Shown piece after piece: positions 32,642 to 42,315 of a stretch of 64,000 nt of DNA; positions within the stretch are counted from its first letter, which is position 1, and the number at the start of each line of letters is the position of its first letter. The notes below the pieces were generated by a model. That model was not told the origin of the DNA. It worked only from the letters and a program-made list of their open reading frames with translations, and searched no databases. Made by a program: the position numbers and the translations under genes. Origin of the DNA: Evansella tamaricis (GTDB taxonomy: Bacteria; Bacillota; Bacilli; Bacillales; Salisediminibacteriaceae); NCBI RefSeq assembly GCF_019042215.1, contig NZ_JAHQCS010000121.1, positions 1-64,000 of the forward strand, written 5' to 3'.

Positions 32642-33901
32642 CTAAATTAATAAATTAAACAGTTTTTGATCTTTATTAATTTCCATATAGGAAAAACCTT
32701 TTTTTTCCATTCTGTCAATAAGCGGTTCATAGTCTTCTTTATGCTTTAATTCAATTCCAACAAGGACAGGCCCTTTATCCCGATTGTTCTTCTTCGTATA
32801 TTCAAAACGGGTAATGTCATCTGTTTCCCCGAGAACATCACTCATAAATTCTCTCAAAGCACCAGCCCGTTGCGGAAAATTAACGATAAAGTAATGTTTA
32901 TATCCCTCATAGATTAAAGACCGTTCCATCATATCCTGCATCCGATCAATATCGTTGTTCCCGCCACTCACTATACAAACGATGTTCTTCCCTTTAATTT
33001 GATCCTTATAATAGTCGAGCGCTGCTAACGGAAGAGCCCCTGCCGGTTCCGCGACAATAGCATTTTCGTTATACAAGTCTAAGAGTGTCGTGCATACTTT
33101 CCCCTCTGGGACAAGAACTACGTCATCAACAATATCCTTCGCTATTTCAAAGGTTATATTTCCAACTTGTTTAACGGCAGCACCATCCACAAACTTATCA
33201 ATCCGCTCTAAAGTAACCACTTCATTCTTCTCCAATGACCTCTTCATTGCAGGCGCTCCAGAAGGTTCCACCCCAATAACTTTTGTACTTGGACTTATGC
33301 TCTTAAAATACGATCCCACTCCAGAAATGAGACCTCCCCCTCCAACTCCCATAAAAACATGGGAAACGGGCACTTCAATATTATCTAAAATTTCCATCCC
33401 AATCGTTCCTTGACCTGCAATTGTCAAATAATCATCAAATGGATGGATAAAAGACATGGAATGTTTTTCACAGTAATCTTTGGCTTCATAATAGGCATCA
33501 TCAAACGTATCCCCAGAGAGCACAACATCAATATAGTCTCCTCCGAAAAATTTGACACGGGAGACTTTTTGTCTCGGTGTGGTGCTTGGCATAAAGATTC
33601 TGCCTTTAACTCCAAGAGCTTTACAGGAATATGCCACACCCTGTGCGTGATTCCCGGCACTGGCACACACGACACCATTATGTAATTCTTTTTCCGACAA
33701 ACTTTGCATTAAGTTGTAGGCCCCTCTGATCTTAAACGAGCGGACAACCTGTAAATCTTCCCTTTTTAAAAAAACATTGCAACTATATCTCTCAGACAAT
33801 ATCTCATCTTTTTGAAGCGGTGTTTTCATGACAATGTCTTTTAAAGCCTGGTGTGCCTTAATGATATCTTCAATTTGTATCTTCTTACTTGTCATATTCA
33901 T
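32642..33901 (-). CDS. ilvA: Threonine dehydratase (threonine ammonia-lyase), biosynthetic type
   Basis: IlvA deaminates threonine to 2-oxobutanoate, the first step towards isoleucine, using PLP. The 419-residue protein has the PLP lysine in R-S-F-K-I-R-G-A-Y-N (about residue 57), the G-V-G-G-G-G-L-I-S-G phosphate-binding loop and a C-terminal ACT-like regulatory part from about 330. Length and single ACT-like domain match the Bacillus type. There is no adjacent ilv/leu gene. I saw no T-box leader upstream; the region contains the CACTGAAAAAGT hairpin instead. Confidence 0.93.
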   Translation of the reverse strand: MNMTSKKIQIEDIIKAHQALKDIVMKTPLQKDEILSERYSCNVFLKREDLQVVRSFKIRGAYNLMQSLSEKELHNGVVCASAGNHAQGVAYSCKALGVKGRIFMPSTTPRQKVSRVKFFGGDYIDVVLSGDTFDDAYYEAKDYCEKHSMSFIHPFDDYLTIAGQGTIGMEILDNIEVPVSHVFMGVGGGGLISGVGSYFKSISPSTKVIGVEPSGAPAMKRSLEKNEVVTLERIDKFVDGAAVKQVGNITFEIAKDIVDDVVLVPEGKVCTTLLDLYNENAIVAEPAGALPLAALDYYKDQIKGKNIVCIVSGGNNDIDRMQDMMERSLIYEGYKHYFIVNFPQRAGALREFMSDVLGETDDITRFEYTKKNNRDKGPVLVGIELKHKEDYEPLIDRMEKKGFSYMEINKDQKLFNLLI

Positions 33902-34017
33902 AAAAATACTTTCCTTCCTAGCTCCCCTGCCATAAACATTTTAGATTTATACTACCATAAACAACGGTTTTTAAAAACACGAAATGTTAAGAAAAATAAA
34001 AATATACCACCCTACTA

Positions 34018-34059
34018 GAGGGCACTGAAAAAGTATAAAACCACTTTTTCAGTGCCCTC
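34018..34059. repeat. CACTGAAAAAGT hairpin repeat, perfect copy
   Basis: GAGGGCACTGAAAAAGT pairs perfectly with ACTTTTTCAGTGCCCTC (17 bp) around an 8-base loop. It lies between the divergent ilvA and AEC transporter genes, so it is not an ordinary terminator. Confidence 0.85.
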
Positions 34060-34174
34060 CCCAATTGCGTTGGGAAATCTTATATATCACTTATTGTTAA
34101 CAAGCTAAAATCATTTACAGATTTTTAAAAAGTGAGTAAGCTAAACCTAGTAGATATGGAAAGGATTCTTAAAC

Positions 34175-35110
34175 ATGGATGTCACTGTTGTTGCAACCTC
34201 CATCGTGGTTATGGGGTTAATTACCATTATAGGCGCATTCCTCGCCCATAAGGTAACCATAACTAAAGATGCGAAACAAGTTATTATATTAATAGTATTA
34301 AATATTGCTGTTCCATCCATTATTTTAAATGGTGTTTTTAATACGGAAGTCACTGATCAATTACTTCACCAAGTCATCTTAATCTTTATCATCTCAGTCC
34401 TCTATCATATCATAGCAATTTTCGTTGCCTTGGCAATGGCAAAGTTATTTAAATTTGAATCATTATTTGCAAAGAAAATGGCATTGCTCACTGCACTTGG
34501 GAACACAGGCTTTATTGGTATTCCTTTATGTGCCACGATTTTCGGTCCTGTTGGAGGTTTGTTAGCTGCAATCTTTGATGCGGCACTTGATGTTATCTTA
34601 TTCTCCATAGGAGTATATATGCTTCAGTCTGGAAAAGGATTAGAAGTCAGACAGTTATTAAAGGCGTTCATAAACATTCCTTTTATTGCTGTTATCATTG
34701 GCTTAACGGTAGCAATATCAGGTGCTGAGCCACCTGCCTTTTTAAAACAATTAACGGGACTCCTTTCAGGATTAGCTGCACCATTGGCTATGCTGTACAT
34801 CGGAATGCTCTTACAGGATCTTTTTAAACGAAATGGTGTTTCGATATACCGTCAAATTTGGTTTCCGTTGATAGGACGTCTATTGATTTTCCCGCTATTG
34901 ATGATGACTGTTTTGTCATTTATACAACTAGATAGTATATTAAAGAATATTGTTATTATTTTAACTGCTATGCCTACGTTCACCTTATCTGCGATTTTAT
35001 TTTCCCGTTACACAAATGATGAAGAAACAGCAGTAACGACAATAGCTTTTTCCACATTGCTTTCCTTGATGACAATTCCTCTGATGGCTTATTTAGCTAC
35101 CATATTATAA
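34175..35110 (+). CDS. AEC family transporter
   Basis: The 311-residue protein has ten hydrophobic helices in two halves, as in auxin-efflux-carrier family permeases. It has the N-x-A-V-P-S-I-I-L-N segment in the first half and the G-N-T-G-F-I-G-I-P-L motif near 110-119 that marks the family. Bacterial members move malate or other organic anions. The substrate is not known here. The ribosome binding site is AAAGGA. It ends at a terminator shared with the convergent aminotransferase gene. Confidence 0.87.
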   Translation: MDVTVVATSIVVMGLITIIGAFLAHKVTITKDAKQVIILIVLNIAVPSIILNGVFNTEVTDQLLHQVILIFIISVLYHIIAIFVALAMAKLFKFESLFAKKMALLTALGNTGFIGIPLCATIFGPVGGLLAAIFDAALDVILFSIGVYMLQSGKGLEVRQLLKAFINIPFIAVIIGLTVAISGAEPPAFLKQLTGLLSGLAAPLAMLYIGMLLQDLFKRNGVSIYRQIWFPLIGRLLIFPLLMMTVLSFIQLDSILKNIVIILTAMPTFTLSAILFSRYTNDEETAVTTIAFSTLLSLMTIPLMAYLATIL

Positions 35111-35143
35111 CCTCCAGCACAGACTTTTAGTGTACTGGAGGTT
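35109..35143. terminator. Bidirectional terminator
   Basis: AACCTCCAG and CTGGAGGTT are perfect arms around a loop containing a second short stem (CACA / TGTA-like), between convergent genes. Confidence 0.75.
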
Positions 35144-35152
35144 TAATAACAA

Positions 35153-36322
35153 TCAAGAGTTAAATAAATCGCAATCATTTAATTTTTGTACTGCTTTTTT
35201 TAGTACCTCATTATCTTGTACTAGGGCGATGCGTACAAAACCTTCACCAGTTTCACCGAACGCATTTCCTGGAGTGACGACCACACCTGTTTCATCAATT
35301 AGTTGATAAGCAAACGAGGTGGAGTTAAACCCTTCTGGAACTTTCGCCCAGATAAACATGGATGCATCTGGTGCGTCTACCTTCCACCCTGCCCCATTTA
35401 ATCCTTCCACTAAAATGTCTCTCCGCTTTCGATAAACACCTCTCAATTTTTCACTGAAAACAGATGAGTGTTGCAAAGCAGTAACGGCCGCACGCTGAAT
35501 TGGAAGGAATACACCATAATCAAGGTTAGACTTAAATCTATTAAATGCTTCTATAATAGTAGGATTTCCCACCACATATCCGATCCGACAGCCTGCCATA
35601 TTATAACTTTTTGATAAGGAATTAAATTCGATCCCAACTTCTTTTGCCCCATCTATGGATAAAAAGCTAATTGGTTTATCTTCATAATATAGTTCAGAAT
35701 AGGCAAAATCATGGAGAACAGTGATATGATATTTTTCCGCAAACCGGACTACTTCCTCAAAAAATTTTGTTGTAGCTAAAGCGGGAACAGGGTTACCAGG
35801 GAAGTTTAAGATCATGAGTTTCGCCTTCTTGCAAACTTCTTCCGGTATTTGTCTTAAATCCGGTAAAAATTGATTTTCCTCCTTCAAGGGCATGGAATAT
35901 GGTTTAGCTCCAGCCAAGGAAATACCCGCAGAATATGCCGTATATCCAGGATCAGGCACAAGGATAACATCTTCGGGATTGGTCAAAATCATAGGGAAAT
36001 GTACAAGACCGTCCTGGGAACCCATTGTCATCAGGACTTCCTTCCTAGCATCAATTAATACACCGTAGTTTTTGCCATAGTAATCCGATACAGCGTCATA
36101 AAATTCCCCAGTTCCAGTCAAGGAATATCCGTATTGACCTGCATCCTTTACCTGATTCGATAATTCCTCAATCACATGTTCTGGTGGTCCCAAATCAGGA
36201 CTGCCGATACTTAAGTCTATTATCTCCATGCCGCTCTCTAGTTTTTGTTTCTTATAGTAAGATAGTTCATTAAAAATTGATGTCTGAAACTGATTCATCT
36301 TATTGGAAAGACGAATTTCCAT
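35153..36322 (-). CDS. Class I/II PLP-dependent aminotransferase (DapL-like family)
   Basis: The 389-residue fold-type I enzyme shows I-G-S-P-D-L-G-P-P near 40, Y-G-Y-S substrate-side residues, D-P-G-Y near 125, the N-F-P-G-N-P-V motif, the PLP lysine in N-S-L-S-K-S-Y-N-M-A-G-C-R-I-G and a late arginine in F-V-R-I-A-L. Homologues in bacilli are often annotated as LL-diaminopimelate aminotransferase; the real substrate is uncertain. The ATG at 36322 is used rather than the in-frame GTG at 36331, which overlaps the ribosome binding site AAGGAAG. Confidence 0.88.
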   Translation of the reverse strand: MEIRLSNKMNQFQTSIFNELSYYKKQKLESGMEIIDLSIGSPDLGPPEHVIEELSNQVKDAGQYGYSLTGTGEFYDAVSDYYGKNYGVLIDARKEVLMTMGSQDGLVHFPMILTNPEDVILVPDPGYTAYSAGISLAGAKPYSMPLKEENQFLPDLRQIPEEVCKKAKLMILNFPGNPVPALATTKFFEEVVRFAEKYHITVLHDFAYSELYYEDKPISFLSIDGAKEVGIEFNSLSKSYNMAGCRIGYVVGNPTIIEAFNRFKSNLDYGVFLPIQRAAVTALQHSSVFSEKLRGVYRKRRDILVEGLNGAGWKVDAPDASMFIWAKVPEGFNSTSFAYQLIDETGVVVTPGNAFGETGEGFVRIALVQDNEVLKKAVQKLNDCDLFNS

Positions 36323-36385
36323 CCTATACACTTCCTTTTTTGAGAACTAACCTGTCCTGAGGCATTTTGGTTGCCAAAACATTTA

Positions 36386-36589
36386 TTATCGTCGATTTAA
36401 CCTCGATTCGAGTCTCACTTGCTTTCTCATCCGTTTATCTGCTTTTCGGTCCGCCACTACTAAACAGGCATGGATGGCACCTGGCAGCCAAAAAAATAGA
36501 GTTAAAATCAAATTTAATAAAGCCTGAATGGGTTTTCCTGAAAAAAACACTGCAACTGGAGGTAAAACAATTGCCAATAAGTACATCAT
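36386..36589 (-). CDS. YqaE/PMP3 family membrane peptide
   Basis: The 67-residue protein has two hydrophobic helices with the family pattern Y-L-L-A-I-V-L-P-P-V-A-V-F and L-F-W-L-P-G-A-I-H-A. It ends in a long, very basic tail (D-R-K-A-D-K-R-M-R-K). Such peptides are stress-induced membrane proteins in many organisms. The start is one of two adjacent ATGs after AAGGGAG; the frame also opens at a GTG three codons earlier, which overlaps that site. Confidence 0.85.
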   Translation of the reverse strand: MMYLLAIVLPPVAVFFSGKPIQALLNLILTLFFWLPGAIHACLVVADRKADKRMRKQVRLESRLNRR

Positions 36590-36648
36590 AATGCACACTC
36601 CCTTGGATTACTGGTTTTATTTTATCATAATATTAGTAACCTTAAGAC

Positions 36649-38277
36649 TTAAAAATCCCTATGGATCCAGTTAGATAATACAAACACAGCAGGAGTATTC
36701 CAGTAGATAGTTATTTCATTTGTTGAATAACTATCCATATGATCAAGGAAACATTGAGCCGGTGGAAGTCCTATTAAATGTTTAACAGCCTCATCCTGTA
36801 CTCCTTTGTTTGGTCCTCCCGATACAAAACCAGGCACTGGTTCATTCACATTATCACCGATAGATGGCCGATGATGCGGATTCATTACCGGCCGATCTCC
36901 AAAACCAGTGACATAACATATGTCCAATACATTTCGACCGAGTAAATAATGCACATGATCTAAGGCAACGGAAGAAAAGATCTCTTCTTTTTCAGAAAAA
37001 TGAGCAGCAAGTATTAAAATCATGGCGTGATTCATAACAATCATGTTACTACCCCAAATATACTCTTCTTCCTTTAAGGAAAGAAGATAGCCATCCGTTT
37101 TGCCTTCACATACTAACTTATCTGCCTCCCTTAACATTCCAGTCTTCAACTCCATATAGAGTTCATCGATGACTGGATGTTCCTTATTCAAAAGGTAAGA
37201 GATTGTCCCATAACCACCGTTATCTGCCCATCCAAACTCATACTTCGGGAAAGACTGACTGGCATAGGTCTGGAACCATTCATGATACGTAATTTCTCCT
37301 GTCGTTCGATATAATTCTGCTGCTGCCCAGTACCTCTCATCCATGTCCTGCCCATCTCCATATTCTCCGGTTTTGATGGAAGGTGGATTCTTAAACCCAC
37401 TTATCTCAGGGTGTTGCTGTAACCAGTCCCAAGCATAAACTGCAGCATGTAAACATTTCTTCGAAAAAGCCTGATCGAAAGACCGATATATCCTCCCTGC
37501 CATGGCCATGACAGCGGAAAAGCTCGCAGTTGCAGTTGCAGAAATTGGAGATAGGTAAAGATCATCACGATCATCTTCTGGCATCACATCCAACCCGGGG
37601 AATTCAAGTGTTGTTAATTTATGATATACCCCGCCAGATCTAACATCCTGCATCTTTAGCATCCATTCCAATTCGTACCGACATTCATGCAGTACATCAG
37701 GTGTAATGGCATCCGTTTCTGGAATGGGTGTAGAATCTTGAAATGCCTTAGGATACAGTTCATATGCAAGAAATAAGTCCGCTAACGCTTTTGCCCCCGG
37801 ACCAATATACTTTCCATAATCCCCAGCATCATGCCAGCCACCGCTCGTTTCTATTCGAAGGTTCTCTTCCCCATACACGATAGCCTCTGTTAAGTGGCAT
37901 TTCTCATGTTTCCATGGCCCAGCAAACTCTTCTTCTAAATCCATTCCACAGCGTAAAAAATAGAGTCCTTTAAGTAGACTAGTATGTAATTCGTTATATG
38001 GAGATTTGGTAATAGTAAACGTTGCAGAAGTTGATTCATTACACTTGATATAATATGGTCCCTCTTCATTCACCATCGTGAAATCAGCATGACAAACATA
38101 TGTCCCACTCAATTCGTCAAAAAACGGTTCACTTGTTGTCCCTTCGAAAGCCACTTCTCCAGTCGGTTCATAAACGACTTGAAATTGGCCATTTTGTTCA
38201 GAAAATACTGCCACTTTTTTTGCATCTTTCGGGTATCCGATTTGATTAACTGTAATGTATCTTGGTTGTGAATTCAT
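36649..38277 (-). CDS. Cytoplasmic glycoside hydrolase family 9 enzyme
   Basis: GH9 enzymes hydrolyse beta-1,4-glucans or related oligosaccharides. The 542-residue protein has an N-terminal immunoglobulin-like CelD_N domain (about 6-90), then the catalytic (alpha/alpha)6 barrel. It carries G-G-W-H-D-A-G-D-Y-G-K-Y (base aspartates), N-P-H-H-R-P-S, and S-T-N-E-I-T-I-Y-W-N with the acid glutamate. It has no signal peptide, so it acts inside the cell on imported oligosaccharides, like intracellular cello-oligosaccharide or glucosaminide hydrolases. A clear AAGGGG site precedes the ATG. It could supply sugars or work alongside the GH94 phosphorylase 30 kb away. Confidence 0.9.
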   Translation of the reverse strand: MNSQPRYITVNQIGYPKDAKKVAVFSEQNGQFQVVYEPTGEVAFEGTTSEPFFDELSGTYVCHADFTMVNEEGPYYIKCNESTSATFTITKSPYNELHTSLLKGLYFLRCGMDLEEEFAGPWKHEKCHLTEAIVYGEENLRIETSGGWHDAGDYGKYIGPGAKALADLFLAYELYPKAFQDSTPIPETDAITPDVLHECRYELEWMLKMQDVRSGGVYHKLTTLEFPGLDVMPEDDRDDLYLSPISATATASFSAVMAMAGRIYRSFDQAFSKKCLHAAVYAWDWLQQHPEISGFKNPPSIKTGEYGDGQDMDERYWAAAELYRTTGEITYHEWFQTYASQSFPKYEFGWADNGGYGTISYLLNKEHPVIDELYMELKTGMLREADKLVCEGKTDGYLLSLKEEEYIWGSNMIVMNHAMILILAAHFSEKEEIFSSVALDHVHYLLGRNVLDICYVTGFGDRPVMNPHHRPSIGDNVNEPVPGFVSGGPNKGVQDEAVKHLIGLPPAQCFLDHMDSYSTNEITIYWNTPAVFVLSNWIHRDF

Positions 38278-38512
38278 TTACGAAACCCCTTTCATAAGTA
38301 ACTAACCACAAAGCACACCTCTTTAAAAAGGCTGTACCTTTATCATCTAGTAAAATAATTTGTACTAACCTAACATCCATGTGATTGCATTTTAACATAA
38401 AATGTTGAATAAAAGGTACTATCCTCTTTTCATGAAAAGCACTATACAATAAACCAACTAAGGGTAATGATATAATATCCATTATCATAACTTATATTTT
38501 TTGGAGGGTAAT

Positions 38513-39394
38513 ATGAATAAAAACACAAAACCTTTTTTCATTTTAGTCCTACTTCTTTTTTATCCCTTCCTATCAGGTTGTTTCCAATCCGATATTACAA
38601 TGGAAGAGCATTTGGATGAATTAGAAGAGCTGAAAATCAAAATGTCAGAATTTGAGTATGAAAATGCCATTCTCGAAGAGACCATCTCTTCGTTGGAAGA
38701 TACAACAGGATTATTAGAAAAAGAAAAGAATCGGTTGTTAGGAACCACCGCTAAAATGGAAGTGGAAAACAAAAAACTCGTTGCAAAACTAGAAAAGATG
38801 GAGAATCAACGAATTACTCAGTTGATGGATGAAACAGGGCTAGTCAATCTTAAGGATATTGATGATACTATTATCATCGATTTGCCCTATGCAACGACAA
38901 ATAACTTTGTAGGTGAAAAAGTATATTCCATTGAACTATGTCTTCTCCAACTAGAGACCGCATTGAAATTAAAGGCAGCAAACGAATTGGCTAAGCAAGA
39001 TGGATTAAAAATAAAAATATGGGATGGTTACCGCCCCCATGACGTTCAAAAAGTATTTTGGGAGCTTACACCTGACCCTAGTTATGTGGGAGATCCTGCC
39101 CTAGGATCCGATCACAACAGGGGAACTGCTGTGGATGTCACTTTAGTAGATCAGGACGGTAATGAACTGGAGATGCCTACTAGATTTGATGACTTTTCTC
39201 CAAATGCCTGGAGAAACTACCAGAGTAATACTCCTGAGGCACAAAAGAACATGGAATATTTAACAAAAATTATGGTGGAGAGCGGTTTTACAACTATAAA
39301 TACGGAATGGTGGCATTTTGCTGATTCGAACGCAAAAAACTATCCAGTCTTAAACATTCCGTTAGAAGATTTTGTTCCCGATCTGGACTTTTAA
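38513..39394 (+). CDS. Lipid-anchored coiled-coil VanX-like D-Ala-D-Ala dipeptidase
   Basis: VanX-type M15 peptidases are zinc enzymes that cut D-Ala-D-Ala. From the ATG at 38513 the protein has 293 residues: a lipoprotein signal peptide with L-S-G-C23, a coiled coil of about 70 residues (roughly 33-105), then the peptidase domain. That domain has D-G-Y-R-P-H-D, S-D-H-N-R-G-T-A-V-D with two zinc ligands, and E-W-W-H-F with the catalytic Glu and third ligand. All expected catalytic residues are present. Lipid anchoring and the coiled-coil spacer are unlike cytoplasmic VanX and suggest cell-wall turnover. GGAGG lies five bases before the ATG. Confidence 0.9.
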   Translation: MNKNTKPFFILVLLLFYPFLSGCFQSDITMEEHLDELEELKIKMSEFEYENAILEETISSLEDTTGLLEKEKNRLLGTTAKMEVENKKLVAKLEKMENQRITQLMDETGLVNLKDIDDTIIIDLPYATTNNFVGEKVYSIELCLLQLETALKLKAANELAKQDGLKIKIWDGYRPHDVQKVFWELTPDPSYVGDPALGSDHNRGTAVDVTLVDQDGNELEMPTRFDDFSPNAWRNYQSNTPEAQKNMEYLTKIMVESGFTTINTEWWHFADSNAKNYPVLNIPLEDFVPDLDF

Positions 39395-39421
39395 GTTAGC
39401 AACATGTCCAAATATGTACGA

Positions 39422-39460
39422 TTCGTCATATTTTTACAAAAATTTTACAAAACATTCATA
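39422..39460 (+). promoter_or_regulatory. PhoP-box-like direct repeats upstream of ppk
   Basis: TTTACA at 39433, TTTACA at 39444 and TTCATA at 39455 all fit the PhoP repeat consensus TT(A/T/C)A(C/T)A. They are spaced exactly 11 bases apart. A weaker fourth unit (TTCGTC) lies at 39422 on the same register. A TATAGT at 39481-39486 is a good -10, placing the boxes where PhoP-activated promoters carry them. Confidence 0.6.
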
Positions 39461-39534
39461 TTAACAAAAAAATAGTTAGTTATAGTAGAGACGATATAGA
39501 AAAAATTCAAACCGTCTTTGTGGAGGCATTAAGA

Positions 39535-41691
39535 ATGGAACATAAAAATATGCTCTGGAAAACAGCTAACTATAACAACCGTGAACTAAGTTGGTTGGCA
39601 TTTAATCAACGGGTTTTAGAAGAAGCTATGGACGATCGAAACCTCCTTTTGGAAAGACTTAAGTTTCTTGCTATCTTCAGTTCTAACTTAGATGAATTTT
39701 TCATGGTACGTGTGGCTGGGTTAACGGATCAAGTTAAAGCAGGATTCAATAAACCAGAGAATAAAGCGGGGATGACACCAAAGGAACAATTAACTCAGAT
39801 TTCTGGAAAAACACAGGAATTAGTCAAACAGACATACAACACGTACAGATCATTACTTGCTTTATTAAATGAAAATGGTATTCGAATTACACCATCAAAG
39901 GATTTGACTGTAAAGCAGTTGGTTTTTTTGGAAAACTATTTTGAAGATCAAATCTACCCTGTATTAACTCCTAGAGCAATAGATGCGTATCGTCCCTTTC
40001 CTCAATTTTTAAGCAAAAGTCTTAATTTGGCAATCGTAGTGGAAGATCCTCAAAATCGGCAAGAAGAGATTAACAATTTATCAGGAAAACTTGCGATCGT
40101 TCAAGTACCTGCTGTATTGGACCGGTTTATCCAAATCCCAAGTGAAACAGGTAAAACAGAGTTTATTTTGCTTGAAGATCTCATTTCTTTGTTTATTCAC
40201 ACGTTATTTGCTGGGCGTTCTATCAAAAGTGTAACACCGTTTCGTATAACAAGAAACGCTGATTTAACCATACATGAAGATGAGGCTGTGGACTTACTGA
40301 TTGAAATTGAAAAGGAGCTTAAAAAAAGAAAATGGGGTGCAGAGATACGCCTTGAGATTGAAGGGGCATCTTATGATAAGAATGTTGTTGATTACATTCA
40401 GCAACGTCTAGATATTCATGTAAAAGACATCTATTTCTTAGAAGGCCCGCTCGACTTAACTTTTTTATTTTCTTTTTATAAAATAATTGGGCAAAAACAT
40501 AAAAACCTTATGGACGCTCCATTTATTCCGCAACAACCGGTAGACCTGCCAGAAGAAGAAGATATATTTGAACGTGCTTTGAAACAAGATATTTTACTTC
40601 ACCATCCGTATGATACTTTTGAAGTAGTGAATTCATTTATATCTAAGGCAGCAGACGATCCTGATACTCTTGCCATAAAACAAACACTATACCGGGTTAG
40701 TGGTGATTCATCTATCATAAAAGCTTTAAAACGGGCAGCGGCTAAAGGGAAACAAGTGACAGTTTTAATTGAGTTAAAAGCTAGGTTTGACGAGGAGAAC
40801 AATGTAAGTTGGGCTAGGGAGTTAGAACAAGAAGGGTGTCACGTTATTTATGGAATGACCAACTTAAAAACTCATAGTAAAATTACACTCGTTGTTAGAC
40901 GCAAACATGGTCGTATTGAAAGATTTATTCACTTAGGAACAGGGAATTATAATGGGACAACTGCAAAACTATATACAGATGTGGGCTTGATTACAACCAA
41001 TGAAAAGATTGCTGAGGACGCAACCAACTTTTTCAACTATCTTAGTGGTTTTTCAGAAAAACCTACCTATAATCATTTCTCTGTTGCCCCTTTTGATATC
41101 AGGAATGACATTATAGATTTAATTAATAAAGAGATAGAATATCACAAAAAAGATGGAAATGGGCGTATTATTGCAAAAATGAATTCCTTATCCGATAAAG
41201 CAATTATCGATAAGTTTTATGATGCTTCTTGTGAGGGTGTAAAAATAGACCTTATTATTAGAGGAATATGTTGCTTACGTCCTGGAATAAAGGGAGTAAG
41301 TGAAAATATAACCGTACGAAGTATTGTAGGGCAATTTTTGGAACATAGCAGAATCTACTATTTTTACCAAATGGGAGAGGAAAAAACTTTCTTTTCGTCT
41401 GCCGATTTAATGACACGTAATATGGAGAATCGGATAGAGATACTTTTTCCTATCCTAGAAACTAACTTAAAGGCAAGAGTAAAAAACTGGCTTGCCCTTT
41501 ACTTATCAGATAATGTTAAAGCCCGTTATCAAGACAGATATGGAGTTTATCATTATGTCAAAGTAAAGGAGAATGATCCGATTATTAACAGTCAACTGGC
41601 CATTGGACAAAAAAATCCTAACTACGGAATAAATAATTACTATGATAGATTCAAATTAAATCTGAAGAGAATTAAAAGGTCCTTTTTTTGA
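39535..41691 (+). CDS. ppk1: Polyphosphate kinase 1
   Basis: PPK1 makes polyphosphate from ATP at the membrane. The 718-residue protein has the N-terminal helical domain (N-R-E-L-S-W-L-A-F-N-Q-R-V), the head domain, and the two phospholipase D-like C-terminal domains. The autophosphorylated histidine lies in K-T-H-S-K, and the H-L-G-T-G-N-Y-N motif is intact. Length is normal for the family. The ATG at 39535 follows GGAGG by eight bases; a GTG at 39520 in frame overlaps the site. The gene is alone; no ppx follows it. PhoP-box-like repeats sit upstream. Confidence 0.95.
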   Translation: MEHKNMLWKTANYNNRELSWLAFNQRVLEEAMDDRNLLLERLKFLAIFSSNLDEFFMVRVAGLTDQVKAGFNKPENKAGMTPKEQLTQISGKTQELVKQTYNTYRSLLALLNENGIRITPSKDLTVKQLVFLENYFEDQIYPVLTPRAIDAYRPFPQFLSKSLNLAIVVEDPQNRQEEINNLSGKLAIVQVPAVLDRFIQIPSETGKTEFILLEDLISLFIHTLFAGRSIKSVTPFRITRNADLTIHEDEAVDLLIEIEKELKKRKWGAEIRLEIEGASYDKNVVDYIQQRLDIHVKDIYFLEGPLDLTFLFSFYKIIGQKHKNLMDAPFIPQQPVDLPEEEDIFERALKQDILLHHPYDTFEVVNSFISKAADDPDTLAIKQTLYRVSGDSSIIKALKRAAAKGKQVTVLIELKARFDEENNVSWARELEQEGCHVIYGMTNLKTHSKITLVVRRKHGRIERFIHLGTGNYNGTTAKLYTDVGLITTNEKIAEDATNFFNYLSGFSEKPTYNHFSVAPFDIRNDIIDLINKEIEYHKKDGNGRIIAKMNSLSDKAIIDKFYDASCEGVKIDLIIRGICCLRPGIKGVSENITVRSIVGQFLEHSRIYYFYQMGEEKTFFSSADLMTRNMENRIEILFPILETNLKARVKNWLALYLSDNVKARYQDRYGVYHYVKVKENDPIINSQLAIGQKNPNYGINNYYDRFKLNLKRIKRSFF

Positions 41692-41895
41692 ATACAAGAT
41701 TACAGAAGGGGAAGAAATTATTGTTCATCCTCTTTTTTTATTTCAAAATAGCAATCTAGAAAATCCTCTGTTTATCGTTCTAACAAAGGAATAAATATAT
41801 ACTTTCGTATAATGTTTATTTCAGAATAGATAATTTATACTGGTGTTCAACAATGGTGGTATTGTAATCATTAAACGAATCTGGAGGATATATGG

Positions 41896-42315
41896 ATGAA
41901 AAAAATTGGGTTATTTCTGTTTATTAGTGTAGCAAGTTTACTTTTTATAAGTGGTTGCGGAGGATCCAAAGAAACTGCATCAGATCATGGTCTTGAGTTA
42001 CCAAATGGTGTTGAATCACACTTGCCACTACCAGCCGAAGCTCATATTGCGTTCCAACATGAGGATGGAAACACATACAGTATCATGTATCAACCTGGTG
42101 TCAGTTATCCAGATGCAATTGAATTCTTCTCTGAACGACTATCAACCGATGGTTGGACACTTGTTTCAGAGGACATTCCTGACCGAACAGAAGGAGAACG
42201 TACTGCCGGATGGGAAGCAGAGGGTCATGGAGTTGAAGTAACTGTTACGTTAACCGCATTCGGAGGGCCTGATGGATTTAATATGACAGGGTTTATAATG
42301 ATAACTAAAAACTAA
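41896..42315 (+). CDS. Lipoprotein, 139 aa
   Basis: The signal peptide ends in a clear lipobox (F-I-S-G-C21), followed by a glycine/serine spacer and an alpha/beta domain of about 100 residues. That domain contains W-T-L-V-S-E-D and a C-terminal strand pattern. I do not recognise the family by name. GGAGG lies eight bases before the ATG. A copy of the dispersed repeat begins directly at the stop codon. Confidence 0.75.
   Translation: MKKIGLFLFISVASLLFISGCGGSKETASDHGLELPNGVESHLPLPAEAHIAFQHEDGNTYSIMYQPGVSYPDAIEFFSERLSTDGWTLVSEDIPDRTEGERTAGWEAEGHGVEVTVTLTAFGGPDGFNMTGFIMITKN

Noticed and set aside
33902-34174. T-box leader ahead of ilvA
   Set aside because: I found GGGTGGTA-like bases but no antiterminator pairing or Stem I features; the only structure is the CACTGAAAAAGT hairpin.
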